A stretch of 64,000 bases of DNA from Microdochium bolleyi (lineage: Eukaryota; Ascomycota; Sordariomycetes; Xylariales; Microdochiaceae), in contig KQ964261.1 of NCBI GenBank assembly GCA_001566295.1, positions 372,001 to 436,000 of the forward strand, given 5' to 3'. Made by a program: the position numbers and the translations under genes. Positions within the stretch are counted from its first letter, which is position 1. Each line of letters opens with the position of its first letter. A model generated the notes under the pieces. The model searched no databases, was not told the origin of the DNA, and saw only the letters and a program-made list of their open reading frames with translations. Of the stretch, positions 1-11,600 are shown one piece after another.

Positions 1-3000
1 GACACATGGAAGAGCTGGGGCAAGCAGATCTGCGGTCGGCATGTTTCATATTGGCTCATCGCAAGGGTGTGCATAATGCCCACAGTCCCCTGGAGCTCCC
101 AGGACCCCCTGAACGAGCAGGACGCCGAGGGACGAGCTTGACCACCACGGCCAGTGTGGCAAATGTGCTCACGTCTGTTGTCCCCGTATCTTTGATCATC
201 GCGAGGGATCACCGACAGCTCCTCAGAAAGGACCCTTGCGCAGCCTGCACTTAGCCACTTAGCAATACTGTATGTACAGCTATCGGCAAGCCGGCATTTC
301 GACGACTTTGTCAAGCAAGTGGCCACTAGGGCTCCTGCGCTCCTTCAGCCACAAAGATCGCCACGAGTCATCCATCAAACTGGTGCACTCCATGCGTTAA
401 GTCCTTATGCACGCAGGAGATTGTCATTGAGCCACGGACCCACCCACGTCGGGAAGGAGATGTGCCCGGCCACGGAGCGTAGCTGGCGAAACCGCCGTCC
501 TTTTTAGGGAGGTCCTGTGAGCCACGCAGACGCTGCAGAGGCTGTCCCACGGACTTGCTGTGCGTTCAGCTTTACTAATATGTACTCCGTACCTGGTGCG
601 CCCATGTTCCTGGCTTCAGCACAAGGTTGACACCTGGAGGTTGCACATCAGGCAAGGGGGGACCGTTGAACCCTTGCCATCAGGTGCCATCAGGTTTCGC
701 AAGCAAAGCAGGATATCTGAGACACATGATGACTCCCCGTCCATCCACAACGCTCTGTGAAACTGCTCCTCAGGTCACTTCTGGAGCTGCAGAACAGGCT
801 TGTGGGGAGCAGGGCATTGAACATGCTGTCAGACTGGACCAGGCCTGCATCAGTCCATCCCCGGGCAACGCAGCTGAGCACGTGCAACGTAGCAAGACGA
901 AAAAGAATGGCTGTCGAGCTGACGCTTGGGAAGGCTGATACAGAAGCTCCTGCAAACTGTGCACGATATGTCTTTGTCTGGCAATTCGTAATCCATCGTT
1001 CATCCTCGGCTTCTTTGGCATGCACAAGGCCAACCAACGCCCACAAACAACCAGAACTCGTGCCGTCCCGCCGTCCGGACATACTCAACACGCCCAGGGG
1101 GGCTTTCTTTCGCTTCCGCCATGGGCAGTATGAAACAAGCGCGCGGTGGTCTGCTCCACGCCCACCTCCCTGACCTCCAGATCCCATGGAATGGGGCAAG
1201 AGACGCGTGCGCCTCGCCAGGACTCTTTGTCGCAGACTGACCATGGGCAACTGCGATCCTTGCCTCGATGGCAGCAGTGGCCACTCTTCGGGCTGTTGTG
1301 ATCTCGAGCGCCTCGGGCGCTTGCCTCCACAGCACCAACAGATAAGTACCAGATGTGTACCAGCTCGCTAGGGTGTATACTCGTCTTTATGTAAGCGTAT
1401 GCTCGACAAACGCTTGCATGATCGACAAGCCAGTGCCCGCTGAGCACTTCACGACTGCGTGGCCGTCGAGTCCGTCCAGCGGTCGCTGGGATCAGATTTG
1501 GCCACAAGTGCATGTTGGCACATGTCACCATGCAAGCCTCCCTGCAGGTGCCATTGTGCTCGTCACCGCATACGAGGGGCTACCGCACTGGTGGCTGGCG
1601 CTTAAATCCTCAATACAGGGCCGGCTCACTGTGCTCGCGACCACACAACAACCTGGCCGTCCCATTCGCCGACGCTGCTTTTTATCGGCTGCGGAGGCGC
1701 ACATAATTATAACGTGCTGTGATATGGAACCAGCAGTGGGCACTTGGGCATTCACCGTGGATCCGGGCCATGCTTGCGTCAAAGTCGCCGGGACGGCTTT
1801 GTGCAAGCGCCCTGATCCAGCCCTATGATAAGGCGTCAAGTAGCAGTGCTTTGGGATCTAGCCAGCCTGCAGGCTGACGAGACAATCCCATGCTAACTGC
1901 TTTTCACTCCCGCCATAAGGATGGCATGGCATACATTTGCCGATCAATGGGCAACGGTGCTGCTGTCAACCCCTCAACAACCCCTCAGCAAGCATGTCCA
2001 ATCCGCAGTGTGTGCCTTCCCCCGCGCGTTGTGCTTGCTTTTCCCTCGAGACTGTGCAGCGGGGTCCTGAGACGAAGAATGTTATCTACTGACGGTGTGG
2101 ACTGTTGCGAAGCTCATTGCAGCATGGAATAGATGGGTCGACGAGAATGGGAACCAATATCGTGCCGGTCGCGCCCTACCCTTGACGTTAACCGACCGCC
2201 TGTATACTATGCGCAACAGCATTATAGCTTCGACGGTGTGGTTTCACGTCGAAAGCTCTTCGGGGGGTGTCGACGAGCTGACCAGCCAGCTGTACCCCGC
2301 GTTGACGCGTCGACGTAGGGCCACATGACAGTCTGATGCACATCAGGATCCAGCAGCGTACTCGGAAGAAGCAAAAAGCAGAGAGAGCTAGCGTGTAGAT
2401 GCTCGTAGTCTACACGCGCCCTGGAATGCTGCCGCGGGCGCGCCACCTCCTCCTCAGCTCCTCAGCTCCTCAGCCCGACGGATGTCTCACATTCCTGAGC
2501 TGCTCTATTGTGGTGAGAGAACAATGACGGCTAGCGTGATCTTCTGGTTGGCTGTCGGTTTGCCAGGCTTAATTGGCAGGAAAATTCATTTTGGGTCGTC
2601 TCTTGGCCCGTGTAGAGGGAGGCTTTAGGCCGTGAACCGTGTACATTATTGTGTTTTTCGTCGTCTAACAGATGTATTCTGAAGTCTGTGGCTCTCGGAA
2701 ATATGGTTGTTGGAAGATGGTAAGTTCCCGTGAACAAAGACACCGAGCTAATCGGGCATGTCTGCCTCTCTCTTGTTGCTTGGGGTGGATTCCAATGTCT
2801 CAGTGAGTTTTATCAGATCGGGAATCTTGATGGACAGGGAATCTGGAAGGAGAGCGCTATTGATCCGTCAGTCTACAAGCTTGGCGAGTTTTCAGGCACT
2901 CGTGGACCCAGAGCTGTTTGAAATTAAGCAAAGTGCTAGAGCGTGGTCATTATTGCGGTCTCTGGCGCGCTCGCAAGGAAGCCTTGTTATCTAGGGACGT

Positions 3001-6000
3001 ATCACCATGGCCGAGAAGCGAGTTGATTGGAGATTGGGGTTCACCTCGTGGTCGCCACCCAGGTTCGGGAGACGCCGATTGGCCTCATGTGGAACGAAGC
3101 CAGGCTACACCATGTCTTCTTTCACATTATAATCCATCATATGAGATGAAAGAGCTAGAGAAGCGGACGGCTTGTAGTTAATATTTACAAGAATGTTGTC
3201 GGTCGCCGAGTGCCGCCCTCCTATCTCATGACTACATGTAGCGTAGGGTTCAAGAATTTAGCCCTATGTGCCGGTTGGATGAGAAGATCGACAGAACCGG
3301 CAAGGAACAATCGTTATCGTGCCCAACGAGATATCGTCTTCACTTATGGAATCCCGGCCGGAGAAAGTTGTTATGTTCTCCCGAGATCGACATCCGAGGT
3401 TCTCAGGAACACTAACAGAGTCTTATCTCCTCCGACCTGGGTTTGAAGCGATCCTTCTTCGACACTTTCACCCTGTCCAGCCTTCCCCATTTGTGCCTGC
3501 TTCGAGTGAACCTCCAGGCAATTGGCCATTGTGACAGAAATCCCCCCGCTGTAGTAGCCAACCTCGATAGCATGCGAACTCTTATACTGTTGGGTGATCC
3601 GTGATTTACCCCTGTTAATAATCTCAAGTCAATGAGGGGTCCTAGGGACGTTGTTCTCTGACCTTGACCGAAGGCAGAATCAGATTCTCAAAAAGTCCAA
3701 TAAGTAATGGTCGATACGTCCATCACCAGCAGAAAAAAGACGCCCTATTAATGGTGCACTGCACTAGCCTCTCCTACGACCTTAACAGACCATGTTTGGA
3801 CCGGTTTGGACGCGAGGCAAAATCCACATAAACGCCGAAATACTTCTCCCCTTCTTCTTTCTAGCTATACCATGCCTGATGTGATGGCTTCCTGTTCAGA
3901 TGCATATCATAGTTGAAAGCTGACCTTGAGATCAACGATTATAACAGTACCAATCTCAGCGCGATCGCAGTGCGAGCTCTTTCGGCGGTATGGGTTCAGT
4001 GGTGCGCCACCAGACACTGCTGGGGACATGCTGGGGTTTTCTTCTCAGCAACGTGGTCACAGAGAACATGGCCGAAGGTGGTAATGTCTTGGAGATGAGT
4101 TTAGAATGGTCTCTAGACCTGCCTGGGTAATATTTCCCCACCGCCTTGATCTGAAAATGCCCATAGGACGTGCCCGAGATGCTGTAGTAAGTCTCACTTC
4201 TTGATTGAAACGCTCTCAAAGATGCGATATGCCGACACCGGCACTGCCAGTGAAAAAGCGTACCTCATGCCACTCCCCTGGAATTTTCCATGTGCTTCAT
4301 CCGGTCGGAGTTTTGAGATCATCAGGATCGAGTGATGCCTACACGTGCACATCTATCTGCTCAACGCTATATCTTGGGTAGTTTCTGACACAATGATATG
4401 CTTTCGTCCCTTTCTGGGGACGGACGCGAACCCCAGGACGAGCGAAATGCAGGCATTTGAGGGTATTGCTGCCGAAAGACATGCCATGAGCTTCAACCGA
4501 TTTTTGAGCGAACCCGTGCTCAGGTCGTCGCCATTCGATTGAGGTAGGCGCAGAACCTCTTGTCTCTTTCCATTGAACTCATCTTCAGAAAACTACATGC
4601 CCACGAAGAATAAACATTCTACACCGACGACAGTGCAACAGTATGCTACTACATGGGAGTAACTATTTGGCTCGTGATTCTTGATGGAAATTTGTAGCAA
4701 GACACAGATCCGCGGGCAGTGCCGCAACTAGAATTCAAAATAGGGAACATGAGACGGCCGGGGTTTCCCTGGGAACGACAACGCCCCTATCTATCATCCA
4801 TGGTTCCACTACAGGCCGGCCTTAGCATGAACTGCGCGTGAGGAGCCCCCCAGGAGATGATCGCCGGCGTAGATACATAGACTACCAGACGGGCGGCCTA
4901 GTATTGTACTGTCCGAACTCTAGGGTCTCCAGCAAAGGTGCGTTTGGCCAAATACCGCTGCCTATATCACGCAGATTCGGAGCATCAAATGCTTGAGTAG
5001 CTTCATCGCCGGGTACGGGTCCAGATTTCAACTTCGGACGGGCGATTCCTTTCAATGAGCGTACCTGCTGGCATACCTGCTTCACTACCCGCCCGCAAAA
5101 TTCATGTCTCATAGTAGTCCTTTCAGTCATGATCATCTTTCATGTGTCTCACAGCCCACCTCAGTACGGTACTCTGCCAGAGAAGAATCCCGAGTATCTC
5201 CAATCCGGAGTCTTCCCTATTGTCATCGCCACCAGTTCTAGTCCTGACTTCTACCAACCGAATAGAGGACGCCGCTGACAGCTCACATGCAGGGTAATGA
5301 CAAGTGACCAGCCCGTCAGAGTAGCATAGACCGCCATAGGTTGTTACTGATACATAGCCTTGACTCGACCGAGTTCCTTTTGATGGTAAGGGCACATCGG
5401 GGACAGGCCAAGTATAATCGACAGTTCACTACATGAGGTAGCTGTGTCGTACGAGCTACTGAGTCGATAAGTACCAAAAAAACCCACCATTGCAGAGGAA
5501 CACTTGATCTCGTAGAGCTGTTGTCTTGTGTATACACGAAAAAGACGCCCTGCAACTAGGTTGAGCTGGGGATTTTCTACCTGGAAACACCTACCACGAT
5601 CTAAGAACATCCTGAATGCAGTCTGGCTGGCCCAGGACACGGCTGTTGTGGGATGCCGCTCAGAAGCTCACAGAGTACGTGGAACGGCACGGCTCCCAGA
5701 AACGTGCTCGGGACCGACAAGAAGTATGATTATCCGACATGACGCGCGACCAGTCCCGAACGGGGATGCTTACGTTCTCGAGCATTGGATGCGAGCAAGG
5801 ATGCCCGGAGCCCGATCAGACCAAGAACGTGGGCATTCCAAGACACGCATCACCTTTTCTCAGCCAGTCTACTCGAGCTCGGGCTTCATGCCATGTCCGT
5901 TCGCTTTCCTTCGTGCTTTTCTGAAGAAACACTCTTCTCCTATCCTCCCACTCCATGGCGTAGGGAACCACTAACTGACGTTCCCCTTTCCTTGTGACCC

Positions 6001-7747
6001 GGTATCCATGTCATTCCTCCTTTTGGGCTGGAGTCCTAGAAGAAACGGCCGGCTGCAGTCCGAAGAGCCCCAGCTGGATTATCCCAATGCGGCCTGCACT
6101 CTTCAAAGCACAGACAGCCTTGTCTCTCATTAGAACGCCTGCTGCTGCTGCTGCTCGTCGTTCTGCTCGGATTATGTTGACCCTGTAATTTGCCCTGCGT
6201 CCAGCCTTGTGGTTACGGCAGTTACTCCCTTACCTGCATGGAAGCGAGGACTTTGGCCATGGCGAGAGGGTTCTCGAAAACAAGGGGCTGGTCTTGGGAC
6301 GGACGCGCGCGCCTCGTTCGCTGGCCAATCACAGCCCACAACCAACCGTGGTTTCGCCCCCAAATGGCAAGTGTTCCAAGTTGCGAAAGTGTGGGGTAGG
6401 GTAGGGCGAGCTTCCCCCGCCTAACGTCGTATTTGATCTCATCCAACAGCTGGAGCCTGTTCCTCTCACTCGGCACTTTCTCTGCTGCTGGAGACGGGGA
6501 ACGGGAGGCAATCGTTCGGACTTTGGCTCCTACGATACGACCATGTCCAGTGTAGAGACCACCCTCCCCCCACCTCCCCCTTGCGTGCAGGGCATGCGTG
6601 CATCCATGCATTCATGGCATGGGCAAAGTCGACAGTCGTCATGCCGCGCCCCGCGCTTGCTTGCTGAGTGTAAGCAGCCCTCGGTGCCGGCACTGCGCTT
6701 AATATCAAAGTTGGCAGGCAGCCTTGTCTGAAGCCCCCGGTCCGTCAGCAAGCCAAGGAATGTAGGATCAGCCCTACCAGCCCGCCCCCCGGTCGCGCGG
6801 CCGTACTCTTGAGATATTCTTGGTACCGGCTTGCCAGCGTGCGTCTCTTTGCCAGGGAATGCTTCCCCGGCCCCGGCCAACCACGTCGTACGGATCAGCA
6901 GGCTTGCGTGATGATCGGCGGGCAGGGCGTGACGTGACTTCCGGTGCCCGCTCCGCTTGCAGCTGAGGTGGCAGGTAACGGCCTTATCTTTCGGGGCAAA
7001 AGTGCAGCATGAAGCTGGAAGCTCCAAGATGGCTGGTTCGCCCCCTGGCAAGAGCTATCAAGGCAGCCCTGCTGAAGTCGTGATACAGGAAACAGAGCAA
7101 CGGGCAGCCAGTCACCAGGCTTCGTCAGCACGTACAACGTCGAGGTCCTGGTGGAGGATTCGGGACGGAGTACGTAGCACAACCAAGCGAGGCCTACGGT
7201 TAGAGCTGGGTTCCGGTGTTTTTCAGCAATCATTTATCGAAGTCACCGCCATCCCCACCACTGTCGCTGTGGTCACGACTGTTGGTGGGATTTTGGTCGA
7301 GGGTCATGGAATATGGCGGCTTCATGTCTGTATTAGTGACGCGCTGCTCCGTTCACAGAACAACTGTGCGGTCATTTGAATCCTTCCTTTTCCAGACCCA
7401 GGAGGGCCTCTCGACACCAAAACAGAACAACACCGTCAACTTCAGGAACACATCTTGCGAGTCAAATGACCATTAGTTACAGATACAGTAATCATCTCGA
7501 TGCTTCACATGACGAGGTTTCCAGAAGGAAAAGGAAAAAGAAATTCGTTATTCGTAGAGGTGCCCTGCCGAAGCTGTTGTCGTGCCATATGTGCGAGAAG
7601 AATGCAAACACTACGGCTCTCGGTCTTTCGTTCTTGGTGAAGCAGTAACATCAGAACAGCATCTGATGCTTGCTTTGCTGGTCCCAGCACAGTGTCGAAG
7701 ACATCTTTTGTAAGCCAAAGTCTGGACGTGTAAGCACGACTTCTCGA
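1..7747. other. Gene-free stretch, possibly with decayed gene remnants
   Basis: I see no gene I can support here. Open frames are short, overlap on both strands, and lack recognisable domains. A short direct repeat (TCCTCAGC about three times) lies near 2451-2474. From about 2.6 to 5.6 kb the base composition is visibly more AT-rich than in the coding regions. On the minus strand, 4882-5640 carries several overlapping frames with protein-like composition in different phases, which could be a broken gene (see findings). From 6 to 7.7 kb the sequence is GC-rich and non-coding in appearance, and would include the 3' flank of the next gene. Confidence 0.5.
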
Positions 7748-8686
7748 TCAATGGCGCCTGTCTTCAGGCCGAACATTTTCACCGTAAAACCCTCCACCCT
7801 CCTTGCCTTCTGATTCCAGGCAAGCAAGACAGACGCCACCGCCGTAAACCCGTGTGTGGCGCTTCCAGCCAGCACCAGCGTCATCCAAGACCGAGATGAT
7901 CTCTCCTTGTATGTTCATATCTCGAACTATCGCAGCTCCGTGTACAGTAGATGTGGAGGCCGACTCATGATGGTGCAGAGACATGGTCGAGTCATTCGCC
8001 GCTGTCTCATCACCACCGATTTGCATGACCTTCGTGTATGATCTGCGCCGTGGAGTCGCAGACAGAACTTTCTGGTGATTGACAGCGGTGGAAGATGACT
8101 CAGGCATGGGCATTGAATCCATTGTTGCAGACATGTAGTCTGGATTTGGGAGTCCGAAGAAGGTTTCGTCGACTTTGCCCACAGCAGGCCGTGAGGCCCG
8201 CTCATCGAAACTCAAAGAGCTGGGATCGAGGACAGGTGGAGTCAGCGGCGGTGGTGGCCGTGGTCGGTTCTGCATTTTCCAGCTTTGCGTGCCTGATGCC
8301 TGACTGATTCCCTGCCTCTCTCGGGGTTGAGCTGGCTCGAAGTCGTATCTTTCAATCTTCTCGGTGCTTAATGCCCAGGGAATTTCGTCCTCCTTGGATT
8401 GTGCGTCTTGAACGGCGTGGTTGGCTGACATGAAACGCTCGAATTTGCTGACTCCACGTGACTTCCCAGCGGCCCAGAGCTGCTGCCGACGAACAGCTTC
8501 CTCAACGACGTCCGAGGCTGGATCCCGGCTAATAGTGCGACGTGATGTCGATCTAACGAATTGTATCAAGAGAAGCAATGCCGAAAAGGTCAAACCGATA
8601 ACAAGGTACTGTGTTTGGGGTATTGATTCGGACTCTGATCCGGCCACCGTGTGATGGTCCGGTTCATGGGAGGGTATCGGGGACAT
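7748..8686 (-). CDS. Conserved-looking fungal single-pass membrane protein of unknown function (312 aa)
   Basis: This is a single uninterrupted frame starting at an ATG at 8686. After a short polar N-terminus there is one strong hydrophobic segment at about residues 27-43 (YLVIGLTFSALLLLIQFV), followed at once by basic SRR residues. This suggests one membrane anchor with a cytosolic tail. The next block, with the motif VVEEAVRRQQLWAAGKSRG, looks like an amphipathic helix and is typical of conserved fungal proteins. The middle is Pro/Ser-rich and disordered. The C-terminus has a compact conserved-looking motif, TRVYGGGVCLACLESEG, with a CxxC pair, then a Gly-rich end. I recognise the general type, an uncharacterised Pezizomycotina protein, but not a function. 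The gene stands alone, and the 5.7 kb upstream hold no supported gene. Confidence 0.75.
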   Translation of the reverse strand: MSPIPSHEPDHHTVAGSESESIPQTQYLVIGLTFSALLLLIQFVRSTSRRTISRDPASDVVEEAVRRQQLWAAGKSRGVSKFERFMSANHAVQDAQSKEDEIPWALSTEKIERYDFEPAQPRERQGISQASGTQSWKMQNRPRPPPPLTPPVLDPSSLSFDERASRPAVGKVDETFFGLPNPDYMSATMDSMPMPESSSTAVNHQKVLSATPRRRSYTKVMQIGGDETAANDSTMSLHHHESASTSTVHGAAIVRDMNIQGEIISVLDDAGAGWKRHTRVYGGGVCLACLESEGKEGGGFYGENVRPEDRRH

Positions 8687-11600
8687 GGTGCGGGCTGGAA
8701 GGAAGGTTTATAAGTCTGACAGGGAAAGGGCGTCCGGGGTAAGCGCCTTGGGAGTGCAACTTTGCGACAATCCAAGCCTAAGCTAGCTATGTGGAACTTT
8801 GTGGTGATCGTGGTCCTTGGCCTAAATGGGGGCGACCTGACATGGGGACCGCAGATGGCTTGCTGAAACCCGCGGTCAAGCCAACACACTTTCCCCAATA
8901 TAGATCCTCCCCGGTCTGGCCTGTTTGAGAGGCAGTGCGATAATAGATGCGAGCTGTCGCTGTCGTCAATATGCCCGATTCTCGCGATGGTTGTCCAAAT
9001 GCTAATTCGACGTGGCTTGCCGGAACCGAGAGCGCTCAATAGTGACTCCACAGCGGTGGACTGTGGAGATGGAACTCGGATGATTCGAATTTGGTTGATC
9101 GGCTTCAAGTCGTGAGCTAGCAAGGCGTAGTGTCTTATTGGCGGCTCCGAGACCTGTCCTGTTGGGATTTTAAGGATGTCTTCTTGACGATGTGTCGTCG
9201 TTGTCTGGCTTGTCAGACGGTGGGCGATGAAGACTTTACTTATGCTCACATGGCCGACACTGATTTTCCTTGGGCTGAGGAGTGCGGCATCCGCATTAGG
9301 AGCTGAATAGGCGAACGCCGTATAAGTTGGCAGCATTGTTGACAGCCACATGCCAGGGCGTGTCTCTAGAGTGAGGGTGTGGAAATCCCGAGGTCGTCAG
9401 CAGGGGAGGCGGGTCACCCCGGTTCACAATACACACTTTACGCCACGCTCCGTTTTGTCAGTCAGCCTCAATCGACATGGACTTGAGACAGTCGAGAAGA
9501 GACACGAGTCGTACAGGACTTCATCTTACTCAACGGGTTCCCTATCCGGGTCGGCTCGACCAGGCATTAATTGAGCTGTGCCTGCGTGGGGTTGGCCTGG
9601 AATGTTGACGAGCAAAATCACGGCTTCAGTCCAGCGAGGACCAATATCAGGACGTTGCAAGGTCTTTGCTGAGGATCTGGTCTTGGAGGTAGCCAACTTG
9701 AAAAGCGACCGTCGTCGTGTGGCATTTAGGCAGGAAGCAATTTGCCATCCATCTACTGTGTATACGAAGTGAGAGGCAAATCGAGCTGATACGTCGAGCG
9801 GGACGAATTTCGCCTCCAGCGTATGAAGCATACGGGTCTCCGGCGTATCTTCCAAGGTGGGTGGATCTGGCAAACCGTAGTCTAAACACGAAACTGAAGC
9901 CTCCTACTTCTTCGGACGAAACTGCTGGCTAGGGAGAGTTGCTGACAGCACTGTCGTATAACCACCAGTCAACACAATACGACAGTGCCACCACTGGCCA
10001 ACAATGAGACCAACGTTTGACTCGAACTCACCAGCACAAGCCACCAATGACTGCGAGGTCTCCGAACTGCGCAATAACCAATTTGGGGCATGATTTGCGT
10101 GTCGTGGACTACCCAGCAGAAACGGCTGAGGCAGCCAGTCTGGGAGGGCGCCAGGGAAAAAGTGGGTCGTGATTTTGCATGGTCGTACCGATTTACTGGG
10201 CTCACATGGGACCAGACCTGGCCATTGTGGAACTGAATGCCTACAATATACACGAGGTACCATCATGCCGGCTGGCCGTCCTGCAGCGGTGGATTGCGTA
10301 TCATTCCGAGGAAGGCTCCTCTGAAGGTACTTTGCCGTTTGCTCAGACCTGGGCGAAGGATCTTGACCGCTGGTGCAGGTGCGGGGCCTGTCGGCTGGTC
10401 GTGGCTTGTCCTTGCTGACCATGACGCCGTCGTGACCCGGCGCTGGCTGGCGTATTGGCTGTCGGTCGAGCGATTCCATCGAGATGAACGCATTGACGAG
10501 GCACGCCACCACATGACGAACAGCTCGAGGATCCAACCCCACGTTCTCGACGTAAGGTTCCCAGGTCAGAGCCACAAATCCGGCCGCACGCCCGCTTGGA
10601 CAGGCGGCCGCTATCTGTACCCCGTGCCCTGTGCTGCGCCGGGTCCTTGACTGCGTCTTTGCGTCTGCCTAGTGACAGGTAGAGCCATCGGAGGCCATCG
10701 CGGAGGCCGTGCTGGAAACGAAGACCACCTGTGGACGGCGGACTCAGAGGTGGCGAGCAATGCAACGATGCCATGCCGGCGCAGTCGTTGTTGACGGTTT
10801 GGCCGTGGGGCCGAAAACGGCTAGTTTACGCCATCGGCGAGTTGAGCTCAGCTGAGCTGAGCTGAGCTTGGTGCCGTGATTCGACGGCGCCAGGGAGGTT
10901 TGACAGTGGCTGCGTGTGGAGAGGGCAAACACTGAGCGACTCGACTTGAGGGTCAGCGTCGTACGCAGACGGTAGGGTGCTGCGTAGCTCATGTCTGTGT
11001 GCCGATCGCATCTGCTCGTCGGCTCAGCTAGACGCTGTCTTGCGTCTATCGAGGGCGTGCGAGGCGGCTACTGCTCCCGTCGAGATCGAGGGTCCGGGCG
11101 GCAGCCATCGTCAGGGCAGACGGGCCCAGGCATCACTAATTACAGGCAGGCGTGAGGCAGCCTCACAACTGGCCATGCCCGCAGGCAAGAGCGAACAGCC
11201 ATGGCTGGAAAGAACGATGGACGGCCGCCGTCACCCCCGCCAGCCGTCACGTGTCTGCATCCAAGCATGAACCAGTCGCAACAACTCATGCAGGCGTCGA
11301 GAGCCTCTCCGCCACTCCAAAGTACGCGCGCTGTCCAAAGCTGGCGTCCTGCGCGCGTGTCCCATGCGATGCCATGCATCTAGCGTTACAGCCGGGGCCC
11401 TCTTTCAGCTTGCAACGTGCCAGCCATTCGGCGCCATTTGCCAGGTCCAGGCCGCCGCATCCCCACGTCCACTGTCCACTTGACGAGTCCGATCCATCCC
11501 GACCGTATACCATGCTCGATGCGGACACGACAAGACGATACAACCACGCTCGCCAGCCTGCACACAATTGCGTTAATCCGCCTCCCGGATCCCTCGCATC

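Noticed and set aside
6530..7051. A 173-codon minus-strand frame
   Set aside because: No domain, other frames overlap it in both strands, and no splice or start context supports it.
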